A stretch of DNA of 64,000 nucleotides. Origin: Erwinia sp050410775 (GTDB lineage: Bacteria > Pseudomonadota > Gammaproteobacteria > Enterobacterales > Enterobacteriaceae). The DNA lies in assembly GCF_050410775.1 (NCBI RefSeq), contig NZ_CP191229.1; one strand, written 5' to 3'. Below are positions 1-8,473 of the stretch, one piece after another. Below the pieces are notes generated by a model, which did no database searches, was not told the origin of the DNA, and worked only from the letters and a program-made list of their open reading frames with translations. Every line of letters starts with the position of its first letter. The stretch's first letter is position 1. A program made the translations under genes and the position numbers.

Positions 1-474
1 GTAAAGTACCATCGCATAGTCTTTGCTGCCGGTCAGCTGCGCCAGCAACTCTGTATGACCCGGATAGGCATGACCGGCCAGATGCAGCGCCTCTTTATTC
101 AGCGGCGCGGTCGCTATCGCCTGCACCTCTCCTGCCATGGCCAGCGCGGTCGCCCGCTTCACGCAGCGATAAGCCAGATCGCCCGCCGCCACCTGCACCA
201 CGCCGGGTTGCAGTTTCTCTGGTTCGGCCAGCGGCTCGTCGATCACGTTAATCACGCCAGGCGTATACTGCGCATCGCTCACGCTCTCCAGTACGCGAAT
301 CACCGCCCGGGGCGTGATCTGTCTGTCCAGCACCCGGCGAAGCGTGGCGGCGCAGCCCACCACCACTGCCGGTATACCTGACAGCTCCCCTTCCGCCAGC
401 GATTTAATAATAATTTCCGGTCCTATTCCCGCCGGATCGCCCATGGTAATCGCCACGACTCTATTTTTCTTCAC
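1..474 (-). CDS. pdxA2: 4-phospho-D-threonate dehydrogenase (PdxA2-like), C-terminus outside window
   Basis: The reading frame runs off the left window edge, so only the first ~158 residues are visible. It opens with KKNRVVAITMGDPAGIGPEI, the N-terminal signature of the PdxA family of NAD-dependent dehydrogenases, and contains TAPLNKEALHLAGH and GHTELLA, also typical of PdxA. The start is taken as a GTG at 474 because a GAGGAG ribosome site lies about 7 bases upstream; that site is inside the last codons of dtnK, so the genes overlap by 14 bases and are probably translationally coupled. Placement after a four-carbon sugar acid kinase points to PdxA2 (oxidation and decarboxylation of 4-phospho-D-threonate) rather than PdxA of vitamin B6 synthesis. 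The assignment to PdxA2 is by context; membership of the PdxA family is clear. Confidence 0.88.
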   Translation of the reverse strand, partial: MKKNRVVAITMGDPAGIGPEIIIKSLAEGELSGIPAVVVGCAATLRRVLDRQITPRAVIRVLESVSDAQYTPGVINVIDEPLAEPEKLQPGVVQVAAGDLAYRCVKRATALAMAGEVQAIATAPLNKEALHLAGHAYPGHTELLAQLTGSKDYAMVLY

Positions 475-1729
475 GGTACAACTCCTCTGTAAACCAGATT
501 GCTTTACGTAGCGTATTTTCATCGCCAAACCCACCCGCTTTGGTGATCACCGGCAGGTCGTCAATATCACTCTGGGTCAGCGTGCCCCAGGGAACGCAGG
601 GCGCAATTTCACCTTCAATGCGGTAGCCTTGCGCATTCAGTATGCGGGCGACGGCAATGGCAATATCGCCGCCCGTCAGAAAAAGCCCGCCAATCCGGGC
701 ACGGTTCAGGATCGCCAGCGTCAGTTCCGCAATGCGCTGGCTGATGATGTCGCCCAGCTCCGCTCTGCTCAGGTGCCAGCGCTGACAGAGCGCGTCAATC
801 CGTAGCCGATCCTGCTCGTCGCGGCAGGTTCTGATCACGCAATGCTGCCTGCGCTGTAAAATTTCTGCCGCTTTTGCCGCCAGCTGGTCAATTTCTGTGG
901 AGGCCTCCTCACCGGGCAGCGCGGTCACATCAACGTCCAGGATCGCCACCTGCTCTTCGCGGGCGGCGCTGGCAATCTGCTGTCGGGTGGCTTCACTCAT
1001 GGAACCGGCCACGGCCAGCAGCGGAAGATGAGAGCGTGAGGTCAGATAGAGTGAAGGCGGCAGCGCATTTGCCAGCCCCGCCGCCCCCACCAGCAGGTAG
1101 CGGCAAGTCAGCCCGGCAGCCGCAGCGGCAATGGCCGTTAAATCCGCATCGGTTACCGCATCGGCCACCACCAGGGTATTGCCGCCGGCGGCAAGCTGCG
1201 CAAGCGTCTGGCCGAGTGAGGCAGAACGCACTTCCGCGAGCGGGAGTTCTGCTACCGGGAGATCGCACTGACGGGCCAGAATCGTGGCGATATGGGATGA
1301 GGTGACAGGGGTTTTGGGATCGCTGGCAAATTCCGTTTCATGCACGGGAACCTGATTGACCAGACAGCGCCCGTCAACCGTCACTCTGCCAGCCGCAGGG
1401 ATGGCTGCGGCAATAATGGCTGTCTGCGCCCCGGTTGCCTTCATGGCGGCGGCAATCTCCGCCCCGACGTTACCGCGAAAGGTTGAATCGATCTTTTTAT
1501 AGACGAGCGGTACGGCAACGGCCTGATTGTTAATCGCCTCAGCGACGCGCGCGGCGGCGGTCTGCGCATCGCAGGCGCGGCTTTCGGTGTTAATGATCAC
1601 CACGTCGGCCTTGCTGTTAGCGGCAACTCTGCCATGCAGCAGCACCTCGGTGTGCGCGCCTTTTTTGGCCATCTGAACGCCGGTGTCGTTGGCGCCGGTA
1701 AAATCATCCGCAATAACCAGCATTTTCAT
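461..1729 (-). CDS. dtnK: D-threonate kinase DtnK (DUF1537 four-carbon acid sugar kinase)
   Basis: The 422-residue protein begins MKMLVIADDFTGANDTGVQ, the N-terminal motif of the DUF1537 acid-sugar kinases, and carries YKKIDSTFRGNVGAE, VAGSMSEATR, LFLTGGDIAIAV and ITKAGGFG, the usual substrate and nucleotide-binding blocks of that family. It closely resembles Salmonella DtnK, which phosphorylates D-threonate at O4 using ATP. The start codon overlaps the kdgT stop (ATGA), and the gene overlaps pdxA2 by 14 bases, so transporter, kinase and dehydrogenase form one minus-strand operon. Together they would import D-threonate and convert it to dihydroxyacetone phosphate. Related substrates such as D-erythronate cannot be excluded from sequence. 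Confidence 0.9.
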   Translation of the reverse strand: MKMLVIADDFTGANDTGVQMAKKGAHTEVLLHGRVAANSKADVVIINTESRACDAQTAAARVAEAINNQAVAVPLVYKKIDSTFRGNVGAEIAAAMKATGAQTAIIAAAIPAAGRVTVDGRCLVNQVPVHETEFASDPKTPVTSSHIATILARQCDLPVAELPLAEVRSASLGQTLAQLAAGGNTLVVADAVTDADLTAIAAAAAGLTCRYLLVGAAGLANALPPSLYLTSRSHLPLLAVAGSMSEATRQQIASAAREEQVAILDVDVTALPGEEASTEIDQLAAKAAEILQRRQHCVIRTCRDEQDRLRIDALCQRWHLSRAELGDIISQRIAELTLAILNRARIGGLFLTGGDIAIAVARILNAQGYRIEGEIAPCVPWGTLTQSDIDDLPVITKAGGFGDENTLRKAIWFTEELYREEK

Positions 1730-2685
1730 GGCGTCTCTTTTCCTTCCGTTATTCCGCGACGCAGATTCCGTTTAGCCACCCAGGAAGTGAGCAGCGGCGT
1801 CAGGATGGCGGTGGTGATGACCGAAGCGGCTATCAGCGGCGCGGCGGCGGACGCTGCCTGGGCGAGCGAAGGATCGGCCTGCGCAATGGCCAGCGGTGTT
1901 GCCACCGCGTTGCCTGCGGTACTTGATGCCGCGGCGCCCGCCACGCCGGTGCCGCCGACCAGGCGATCGGCGCGGATAGTAAAGAACCCACCGACGAAAG
2001 TGGTCAGAACGCCCAGAATGATGCCGGCAATGCCGCCTTCAAGCAGCATATTCAGATTGATGCCGGCGCCCAGCGCAAAGGCAAAGAAAGGGATCAGCAG
2101 TGGGCCGCCTTTGGTCAGGAACTGGCGCATCTCGCTATCCATATTGCCCAGTATCATGCCAATTACCAGCGGCACCAGCACCGCGACAAGCGCCATCAGG
2201 GGGATATTGGCCATGCCAGCTGCACCAAGAGCGATCAGCGTAAAAAAGGGTCCGTCATTCAGTGACAGCACCGAAATAGCCCCCACATCGCGCTCATTGC
2301 CGAACTCGCCTACCAGCGCGGCATAAAGGCCGCCGTTGGAATTACTCATTGCCGAGATAATCGCAATGCCGGTCAGGCCGTAGATCCCTTCCGGACCCGC
2401 GAGCTTTTCGACCAGCAGCCCAATCGCCACGGCGACAATAAGCTTGGTCAGCGTGATGCTTCCTCCCTGCAGAACGGCGTGAGGCGCTGCCTTCAGGCTG
2501 ATCCCGGCCCCCATACAGAGCAGAAATGCCCCGATAAGCGGCGCGGCGCCGTTTTTGAATAAGGCCGATGTAAAGCCACCGATCTCCAGCGCCTGCGGCG
2601 CGAAAGTGTTAATCAGTGCGCCGACAACTAAAGGCACCACCATCATACCGCCGGGTATTTTCTCAATAGCCTGTTTTAGTTTCAT
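1726..2685 (-). CDS. kdgT: KdgT-family permease (2-keto-3-deoxygluconate permease family)
   Basis: The 319-residue, very hydrophobic protein has about ten membrane segments and the KdgT signatures MKLKQAIEKIPGGMMVVPL, GAFLLCMGAGISLKAAP and GGTGVAGAAASSTAGNAVATP. The family takes up 2-keto-3-deoxygluconate and related sugar acids by proton symport. Here it is the first gene of the operon with dtnK and pdxA2, so its real cargo is more likely D-threonate or a similar four-carbon acid (inference). The ribosome site is weak. A palindrome and a possible promoter lie upstream. The same kdgT-dtnK-pdxA2 set occurs near yacL in Salmonella, as here. Confidence 0.85.
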   Translation of the reverse strand: MKLKQAIEKIPGGMMVVPLVVGALINTFAPQALEIGGFTSALFKNGAAPLIGAFLLCMGAGISLKAAPHAVLQGGSITLTKLIVAVAIGLLVEKLAGPEGIYGLTGIAIISAMSNSNGGLYAALVGEFGNERDVGAISVLSLNDGPFFTLIALGAAGMANIPLMALVAVLVPLVIGMILGNMDSEMRQFLTKGGPLLIPFFAFALGAGINLNMLLEGGIAGIILGVLTTFVGGFFTIRADRLVGGTGVAGAAASSTAGNAVATPLAIAQADPSLAQAASAAAPLIAASVITTAILTPLLTSWVAKRNLRRGITEGKETP

Positions 2686-2709
2686 CTCTTGTCACAACCC
2701 TGGTGTTGG

Positions 2710-2751
2710 ATATAAGCCGCTGTGAATGATTCTAATCAATCATGAATGATT
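2710..2751 (-). promoter_or_regulatory. Candidate kdgT promoter overlapped by an 18-bp palindrome
   Basis: On the minus strand TTGATT (2739-2734) and TTATAT (2715-2710) are separated by 18 bases, a plausible sigma-70 promoter ending about 25 bases before kdgT. The -35 box is one half of an 18-bp near-perfect palindrome at 2734-2751 (AATCAATCATGAATGATT, 16 of 18 positions symmetric), a good repressor operator candidate. A TGTGA half-site of CRP type lies just upstream in the AT-rich tract. No regulator gene for this operon is in the window. Confidence 0.5.
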
Positions 2752-3127
2752 TAAAGCGATCATAATCACAAAAAATGGATAGAATTTGATTAAAAAAAAT
2801 CAAATGACAGGATTTGTTAGACAACCTGACGCTGGAGGCAATTGAAAGAGGGATAAAAATGACAACGGAATAAAAGTGGCTCAGTCCCTTTCAGAGAGCA
2901 GAGCCGGATATGGCAGCGATATCCGTAGTGGATAACGGCATAGGGTGTGGTTTTGACTTTCTTTATGGCAGTAAGCGGTCAGGCCCGGAGTGACAGAAAA
3001 CAGCCTCAGGGGAAACAGATTCTTGCATTTTAAACGGCTGCCACGAGCTCTTGCAGGAGGGACATTTCCGGGGCCGCCTGGGCAGCGCTTCTTCAGATAA
3101 GAAGCTGATGGATAGGCCAGAGAGGCC
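2752..3127. other. Intergenic region between kdgT and yacL, no gene seen
   Basis: The part near kdgT (2752-2820) is strongly AT-rich with runs of A and T, consistent with an upstream regulatory region. The remainder holds only a short hairpin (CTTCTT/AAGAAG near 3093-3109) without a clear U-tract. Open frames here show no recognisable protein features. Confidence 0.5.
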
Positions 3128-3490
3128 TCAGCGCCCCTGCAAAAAGCCCCGGTAGGCGGCAACCACCGCCAGAAAATCCTCCACGCCGCAGAAGCAGAGG
3201 CTCTCTTCATCGTAGTAATTCATCCCCTCTTCCATCTCGTCACCCTCAACGCTGAGCAGGTTGGCGCGGACAATCACCTCCTCCTCATCCAGCCACAGCG
3301 TATATTCACGACCAATACGCTGCCACTGCCGCTCGCTGCCTTTGACGCTGCTGACGGCCGCTTCCACTTCATCCAGTAAAGTCAGATCCCCTTCGACTTC
3401 CTCATTAAACCAGTGACCGACGGCCTCATGGCCCATCGACATGCGTACCTTCACGCCGCCCGTCACGTCCCGCAAAAATTCGTATTCCAT
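3128..3490 (-). CDS. yacL: YacL family protein (UPF0231)
   Basis: The 120-residue acidic protein begins MEYEFLRDVTGGVKVRMSMG and contains FNEEVEGDLTLLDEV, GREYTLWLDEEEV and EGMNYYDEESLCFCGVEDFL, matching YacL over its whole length. Function is unknown. The start at 3490 is preceded by GGAGA at a good distance and gives the family's usual 120 residues; a longer upstream Met would add 14 unsupported residues. In E. coli yacL sits beside acnB and speD, about a third of a chromosome away from ubiI, so its presence next to ubiI marks a rearrangement boundary or a transferred block that includes the dtn operon. Confidence 0.92.
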   Translation of the reverse strand: MEYEFLRDVTGGVKVRMSMGHEAVGHWFNEEVEGDLTLLDEVEAAVSSVKGSERQWQRIGREYTLWLDEEEVIVRANLLSVEGDEMEEGMNYYDEESLCFCGVEDFLAVVAAYRGFLQGR

Positions 3491-3779
3491 GCTGATATCT
3501 CCGTGCCAGCCCTGAAGTCCGGCACCCTGCATATTAAAAAGCGTATCCCTCTATTATTGCAGTCCCTCAGGCGAAAAACAGCGATTTCAGAGAGGGTTCA
3601 GCATGATTTCAGGCTGGATGCGCGATTTCACCGCGTTTATCTGCCTCTGCCTGCATTACCTGCCGGAAAAGGGGAAACAGCATAATCGTAAGGAGGGTGA
3701 AAAGAACGCATAAGAGGGATAGCACAGCGTTCATCTGGCCATGCCGCAAGCGAAAAAAAGACGAATGACCGGTTTGCTA
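3491..3779. other. Intergenic region upstream of yacL
   Basis: This stretch presumably holds the yacL promoter (minus strand) but no strong -35/-10 pair stands out. It joins repeat copy A at 3780. The synteny break between the yacL/dtn block and the ubiI block must lie between about 3491 and 3971. Confidence 0.45.
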
Positions 3780-3932
3780 CAGGCAACTGACAAAGCTAAA
3801 GCGAAGGGAACAGGGACTGGGAGTAAAGCGTCCCGCGCCATGGACGGCGCGGGCCGGGCTATCAGGGACGATGCTTTTTGCGTCTTTACGAGCAGGCCCT
3901 GTTCCCGGAGCCGGCACTTCATCAATGACCTC
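3780..3932 (-). repeat. 153-bp palindromic interspersed repeat, copy A
   Basis: Read on the minus strand this segment aligns without gaps to 13231-13383 and 23015-23167, with identity by eye near 90 percent to the latter. It begins GAGGTCATTGATGAAGTGCC and holds nested inverted arms: GGAACAGGG with CCCTGTTCC, GTAAAG with CTTTAC, and CCCGCGCC/GGCGCGGG around a six-base loop. It lies downstream of ubiI in the same orientation as that gene. No flanking duplication is visible at this copy. Weak open frames across it encode the same spurious peptide at each copy and are not genes. Confidence 0.85.
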
Positions 3933-3938
3933 AGGCGA

Positions 3939-3974
3939 AACCCCGATCCGCCGTGTGCGGTAAAAAGGGGCTTA
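3939..3974 (-). terminator. Possible terminator hairpin of ubiI
   Basis: Immediately after the ubiI stop codon the minus strand reads AAGCCCC, a T-rich stretch, CCGC, a short loop, a GCGG arm and GGGGTTT. The outer arms pair, but no U-tract follows; repeat copy A begins directly afterwards. Confidence 0.35.
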
Positions 3975-5174
3975 ACGCAGCCACTCGGGCAGATCGTTAA
4001 GCCCCATCGCCTGACGCAGCAGGCGGGGTTTAACGCCCGGCAGGTTATCCGCAAGGCTGAGGCCGATATCACGCAGCAGCTTTTTCGCCGGGTTATGACC
4101 GTCAAACAGCTCGCGAAAGCCCTGCATACCGGCCAGCATCATCGCCGCGCTGTGCTTGCGGCTGCGCTCATAGCGGCGCAGATAGAGATGCTGACCAATA
4201 TCTTTCCCCTGCTGATGCAGGCGACGGATCTCACCCACCAGCGCGGCGGCATCCATAAAGCCGAGGTTCACGCCCTGCCCGGCCAGCGGATGGATCGTGT
4301 GGGCGGCATCGCCCACCAGCGCCAGCCGGTGCGCCGCGAAGCTTCGCGCATAGCGCCCCATTAGCGGAAACGTCTGACGCTCGCTTTCCACCGAGCAGAG
4401 GCCGAGCCGCAGATCGAAGGCGACCGACAGCTGCTGATCGAACAGCGCCTTTGGCATTGACTTCAGCCGGGTCGCTTCCTGCGGCGATACGGACCAGACG
4501 ATCGAGCAGAGGTTTGGATCGCTGAGCGGCAGAAACGCCAGAATGCCGTCGCCATGAAAAACCTGGCGCGCTACGGCATCGTGCGGCATTTCGGTGCGGA
4601 TATTGGCGACCAGCGCATGGTGTTCATAGTCCCAGAACGCTAGCGGGATATCCGCTTTATTGCGCAGCCAGGAGTTAGCGCCGTCGGCAGCCACCAGCAG
4701 CCTGGCGGTCATCATGGTGCCGTCGGCCAGCGTAACGAAGGCTTCGTTATCGCCGAAGGCTACCTGCTGCAGCTCAGCCGGTGAGATCAGCGTGATATCG
4801 TTAAGCTCGCTGGCTTTCTGCCACAGCGCCTGATGAATCACGCTGTTTTCAATAATATGTCCAAGATGAGGCAGCCCTTGCTGCGCATCATTAAATTCAA
4901 TCCGGCCAAAACTGTCACGGTCCCAGACTTCCATGCCGTGATAAACGCTGGCGCGCGCCGCCAGAATGGCGCTCCATACGTCAAGATGCTGAAGCAGGCG
5001 TTCGCTGGCAGCATTGATTGCCGAGACCCGCAACGCATGATCGGCTCCCGCCTCCGGCGCGACCGGTGCCTGGCGCTCAAGTACGGCAATCTTCAGTCCG
5101 CTGCCGTGCAGCCCGCAGGCCACCGCAAGGCCGACCATACCGCCGCCTGCGACGATCACATCATATGTTTGCAT
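3972..5174 (-). CDS. ubiI: FAD-dependent 2-octaprenylphenol hydroxylase UbiI
   Basis: The 400-residue flavoprotein monooxygenase has the N-terminal FAD-binding GGGMVGLAVACGLHGSG (about residues 10-26), the central ADGANSWLR block, and the C-terminal GDAAHTIHPLAGQGVNLGFMDAA motif that contacts FAD ribityl and pyrophosphate. It closely matches UbiI (VisC), which adds the C5 hydroxyl in aerobic ubiquinone synthesis. It is the third gene of the pepP-ubiH-ubiI minus-strand operon, 14 bases after ubiH. In E. coli gcvT lies beyond it; here the next gene is yacL. Confidence 0.95.
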   Translation of the reverse strand: MQTYDVIVAGGGMVGLAVACGLHGSGLKIAVLERQAPVAPEAGADHALRVSAINAASERLLQHLDVWSAILAARASVYHGMEVWDRDSFGRIEFNDAQQGLPHLGHIIENSVIHQALWQKASELNDITLISPAELQQVAFGDNEAFVTLADGTMMTARLLVAADGANSWLRNKADIPLAFWDYEHHALVANIRTEMPHDAVARQVFHGDGILAFLPLSDPNLCSIVWSVSPQEATRLKSMPKALFDQQLSVAFDLRLGLCSVESERQTFPLMGRYARSFAAHRLALVGDAAHTIHPLAGQGVNLGFMDAAALVGEIRRLHQQGKDIGQHLYLRRYERSRKHSAAMMLAGMQGFRELFDGHNPAKKLLRDIGLSLADNLPGVKPRLLRQAMGLNDLPEWLR

Positions 5175-5188
5175 TACGTGCTCTCTCC

Positions 5189-6367
5189 TTAACGCTCAAC
5201 CCAGCCCAACGTGCGCCCGGCAAGCAAATTACGCGCCAGCGGCATGGAATCCATAGCCATCAGGCCCAGATTGCGTCCCGCGACCAGCGGTGCATAGCGA
5301 TTCGCAAACAGTCTGACCAGCGCATCGGTCAGGCCAATCGTGGCCGCCGCATCGGGCTGCCGGCGCTGCTGATACCGCTGCAAGGTAGCATAGCCTCCCA
5401 CATCCTGCCCGCTTCGCCAGGCTTCTGCGACCGTTTCCGCCAGCGACATAACGTCGCGGAGGCCTAAATTGAAGCCCTGCCCCGCAATCGGATGCAGCGT
5501 CTGCGCGGCGTTGCCCACCAGCGCAAGGCGATGGGAAACGTGCTGCGAGGCGGCCTGAAGCTGAAGTGGATAGCTGTGCCGCTGGCCGACCTGGGTAAAG
5601 CGCCCCAGCCGCCAGCCAAACGCCTGCTGTAGCTCATCAAGAAAGCGCTTGTCGCTCCAGGCGTCCACCTGCGCTTTCTCCGCCAGCGGATGACACCAGA
5701 CCAGCGAACTGCGCCCGGCGGACATCGGCAGCAGCGCCAGCGGGCCATGCTCGGTAAAGCGTTCCCAGGCCCGGCCCTGGTGCGCCTCACGCGTGGAGAC
5801 GTTCGCGATCACCGCCACCTGCTGATAGTCACGGCTCTGCCACTGCACGCCGCAGGCTGCCGCCACCGCCGAGCGGGAGCCGTCTGCCGCCACCAGAAGC
5901 TGAGCCTGGAGCTGTTCTCCCGTATCCAGCCGCACGCTGACGCCGGACGCCGTGCGCTCAACCTCAGCCACTCTCGCCGGGCAGCAGAGCCGCACGCCGG
6001 GCGCCTTTTTCAGCAGCGCGAACAGGCGCTGACCAATCTCGTGCAGCTCAACCACCTGTCCGAGCGCAGAGATGCCATGATCTTCCGCCTTTATCGAGAC
6101 GAAGCCGGCATGGCCGCGATCGCTGACGTGAACGTGCGTTATTGCGGTAGCGCAGGCCTTGAGCGCGGGCCAGAGGTTGATCGCGGCGAGCTGCTGGCGG
6201 GTGCCTTCGGCTAGCGCGATCGCACGGCCATCATAGCCGGGATGGGCGCGCGTTGAGGGTTCGCTGGCTTCCACCAGCGTCACCGGCACCTTACCGCCGG
6301 TCAGGTGCGAAATTGCCAGGGCCAGCGTGGCGCCCGCCATTCCTCCGCCTGCAATAACGATACTCAT
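5189..6367 (-). CDS. ubiH: 2-octaprenyl-6-methoxyphenol hydroxylase UbiH
   Basis: The 392-residue protein has AGGGMAGATLALAISHLTGG at its start (FAD dinucleotide fold), VAADGSRSAVA in the middle and GNAAQTLHPIAGQGFNLGLRD near residue 285, where UbiH has Asn in place of the Asp of the usual GD motif. It carries out the C1 hydroxylation in ubiquinone synthesis. Its start overlaps the pepP stop by four bases (ATGA), and it is a paralogue of ubiI next door. Confidence 0.96.
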   Translation of the reverse strand: MSIVIAGGGMAGATLALAISHLTGGKVPVTLVEASEPSTRAHPGYDGRAIALAEGTRQQLAAINLWPALKACATAITHVHVSDRGHAGFVSIKAEDHGISALGQVVELHEIGQRLFALLKKAPGVRLCCPARVAEVERTASGVSVRLDTGEQLQAQLLVAADGSRSAVAAACGVQWQSRDYQQVAVIANVSTREAHQGRAWERFTEHGPLALLPMSAGRSSLVWCHPLAEKAQVDAWSDKRFLDELQQAFGWRLGRFTQVGQRHSYPLQLQAASQHVSHRLALVGNAAQTLHPIAGQGFNLGLRDVMSLAETVAEAWRSGQDVGGYATLQRYQQRRQPDAAATIGLTDALVRLFANRYAPLVAGRNLGLMAMDSMPLARNLLAGRTLGWVER

Positions 6368-7680
6368 AGTCGTTTCGCTGCCGCCATCAGGGCTTCAATG
6401 TCGTCGGGATCTTTCACCACGCTGTCGGTCAGGTTTTCGTTACCGTCAGCGGTGATAAGGATGTCATCTTCCACACGGATGCCGATACCGCGATACTCTG
6501 CGGGTACATCGGCATCCGGCGCAATATAGAGGCCCGGCTCAACGGTAATCACCATGCCGGGTTCGAGCAGGCGGTCACGATCGTTGCCGTAGAGGCCAAC
6601 ATCATGCACATCCAGCCCAAGCCAGTGGCTCAGCCCGTGCATATAGAACTGCCGGTGCGCCTGCTCTTCAATCAGCGCATCGACGTCGCCCTTCATCACG
6701 CCAAGCTCAACCAGCCCGCTAACCATAATCCTGACCACTTCCGCATTGACTTCACGGATACTGGTGCCCGGTCGAAAAAGTGCCAGCGCCCGGTTCAGGG
6801 AAGCGAGGACGATCTCATAGACCGCACGCTGTGGCGCGGTAAAACGCCCGTTCACCGGGAAGGTGCGGGTAATATCGCCCGCGTACCCCTGGTATTCGCA
6901 GCCGGCATCAATCAGCACCAGCTCACCTTCGCGCATCCGGGAAGCGTTCTCGGTGTAGTGCAGAATGCAGCCGTTCTCACCCGCGCCGACGATGGTGTTA
7001 TAAGCAGGGTAGCGTGCGCCATGGCGGGTAAACTCATGATGAATTTCCCCCTCAAGCTGGTACTCATACATACCAGGCCGGCATTTTTCCATGGCGCGGT
7101 GATGCGCCAGCGCGCTGATACGTCCCGCCTCGCGGAGGATTGCCAGCTCTTCCGGCGATTTGAACAGGCGCATTTCATGCACCCAGGGCCGCCAGTCGGT
7201 CATCGTGGCGGGCGCGCGGAGGTTTTGCCGGGCGCCGCGACGCAGGGTTTCAAGCGCGTCAAACATCAGCCTGTCGGCTTCCGGGTAACAGCCCTGAGCG
7301 TGACAGACCACGTCCAGCCCGTTAAGCAGCAGAGGGAGCTGCTCGCCGATGTCGCTGTAGGGCAGCGCGCGATCGACCGACAGCGCTTCCGGCGCGGCGT
7401 CCTGCCCCAGCCGACGACCAAACCAGATTTCCGCCGTGAGATCGCGCACGCGGTTAAACAGCACGCTGTGATTGTGGGTTTCATCACTTTTGATCAGCAC
7501 CAGTACCGCCTCCGGCTCGTTAAAGCCGGTGAAATACCAGAAATCACTGCTCTGCCGGTAGGGGTACTCGCTGTCGTTACTGCGGGTTACTTCCGGGGCA
7601 GCAAAAATCACCGCCGCGCTGGCGGGTGGCATTTTCGCTAACAGCGCCTGGCGGCGGCGTAAAAATTCTTGCCGGGTCAT
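6364..7680 (-). CDS. pepP: Xaa-Pro aminopeptidase PepP
   Basis: The 438-residue pita-bread metallopeptidase removes N-terminal residues that precede proline. An N-terminal creatinase-like domain (to about residue 170) precedes the catalytic domain. The five metal ligands are visible: D258 and D269 in LIDAGCEYQGYAGDITRTFP, H352 in MHGLSHWLG, E381 in VEPGLY and E404 in IRVEDD. It is the first gene of the pepP-ubiH-ubiI set and lies 43 bases after ygfB in the same direction. Confidence 0.97.
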   Translation of the reverse strand: MTRQEFLRRRQALLAKMPPASAAVIFAAPEVTRSNDSEYPYRQSSDFWYFTGFNEPEAVLVLIKSDETHNHSVLFNRVRDLTAEIWFGRRLGQDAAPEALSVDRALPYSDIGEQLPLLLNGLDVVCHAQGCYPEADRLMFDALETLRRGARQNLRAPATMTDWRPWVHEMRLFKSPEELAILREAGRISALAHHRAMEKCRPGMYEYQLEGEIHHEFTRHGARYPAYNTIVGAGENGCILHYTENASRMREGELVLIDAGCEYQGYAGDITRTFPVNGRFTAPQRAVYEIVLASLNRALALFRPGTSIREVNAEVVRIMVSGLVELGVMKGDVDALIEEQAHRQFYMHGLSHWLGLDVHDVGLYGNDRDRLLEPGMVITVEPGLYIAPDADVPAEYRGIGIRVEDDILITADGNENLTDSVVKDPDDIEALMAAAKRL

Positions 7681-7723
7681 CAGCTTCTCCTGAATGCAGT
7701 CCTTGTTAGTAGCCTGACGCCGC

Positions 7724-8302
7724 TTAGTGCAGCGTCGGTTTTTTTACTTCCACGACGGTCGGTTGTTGATGCGTAAACGTATCGTGGCAGAGCAGCGCCG
7801 CGACGCGAACATACTCAATAACCTCCTCCAGCGATTGCTCAAGCTCCTCCTGATCCTCATCCTCATCGTAGCCGAGCTGGGCGATGGTACGGAGATCGTC
7901 AATCGCTTCACCGGTTTCGCCCTTCACTTTATCCAGTTTAGGCTGGGAAACGCCCAGGCCCAGCAGGAAATGATTCACCCAGCCGGCCAGCGCATCGGCG
8001 CGGTCAAAGACGCTGATGTCATCATCGTCCGGCAGGTAAAGCTGGAAAAGAAAGCCCTCTTCCTCCAGCGCATCGCCGATGCCCTGATGAAGCTGCTGTA
8101 GCGGCTGGGAGAGCGACTGCGAAAACGCCATGCCTTCATTCGTCAGTTCATGAACCAGCGTCTGCCAGCTGCTGTCCGTGTTGCCGCCGCAGATCATTCC
8201 GCTGATCAGGCCGTGCATTTCAGCGGGCGTCATGCCGACTCCCTGCTGCGTCAGTGCTGAAGCCAGCTGGTCATAGCCCGGCATTGTGTTTGATAGTGGC
8301 AT
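7724..8302 (-). CDS. ygfB: YgfB, UPF0149 family protein
   Basis: The 192-residue protein matches YgfB throughout: MPGYDQLASAL, TPAEMHGLISGMICGGN, EGFLFQLYLPDDDD, DRADALAGWVNHFLLGLGV and GYDEDEDQEELEQSLEE. It is an acidic, helical, cytoplasmic protein of poorly defined function found upstream of pepP. It is transcribed divergently from zapA with 171 bases between the start codons. Confidence 0.95.
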   Translation of the reverse strand: MPLSNTMPGYDQLASALTQQGVGMTPAEMHGLISGMICGGNTDSSWQTLVHELTNEGMAFSQSLSQPLQQLHQGIGDALEEEGFLFQLYLPDDDDISVFDRADALAGWVNHFLLGLGVSQPKLDKVKGETGEAIDDLRTIAQLGYDEDEDQEELEQSLEEVIEYVRVAALLCHDTFTHQQPTVVEVKKPTLH

Positions 8303-8473
8303 ACGTTTTGGTCGTCGTTGGCTGAGTAAGTTCGTGATATGCTACCACCAGGTGCCTCAACGATTCCAGAAAGGGGTTGTTTCTTCTAAAAGGGGTAGTT
8401 ATAGTTGCGCCCCTCCCAGCCCGGTGTACGGTTAAGGGTGATTGGCGGCGCAGTAATCAGTCAGGATGGTGGC

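Noticed and set aside
3741..4364. 207-codon plus-strand frame across repeat copy A and antisense to ubiI
   Set aside because: It is opposite a well-supported gene and its first part is repeat sequence; similar spurious frames appear at the other repeat copies (13156-13761, 22901-23200).
6604..7641. 345-codon plus-strand frame inside pepP
   Set aside because: Fully antisense to pepP, whose catalytic residues are all present; no ribosome site and composition typical of a GC-rich shadow frame.
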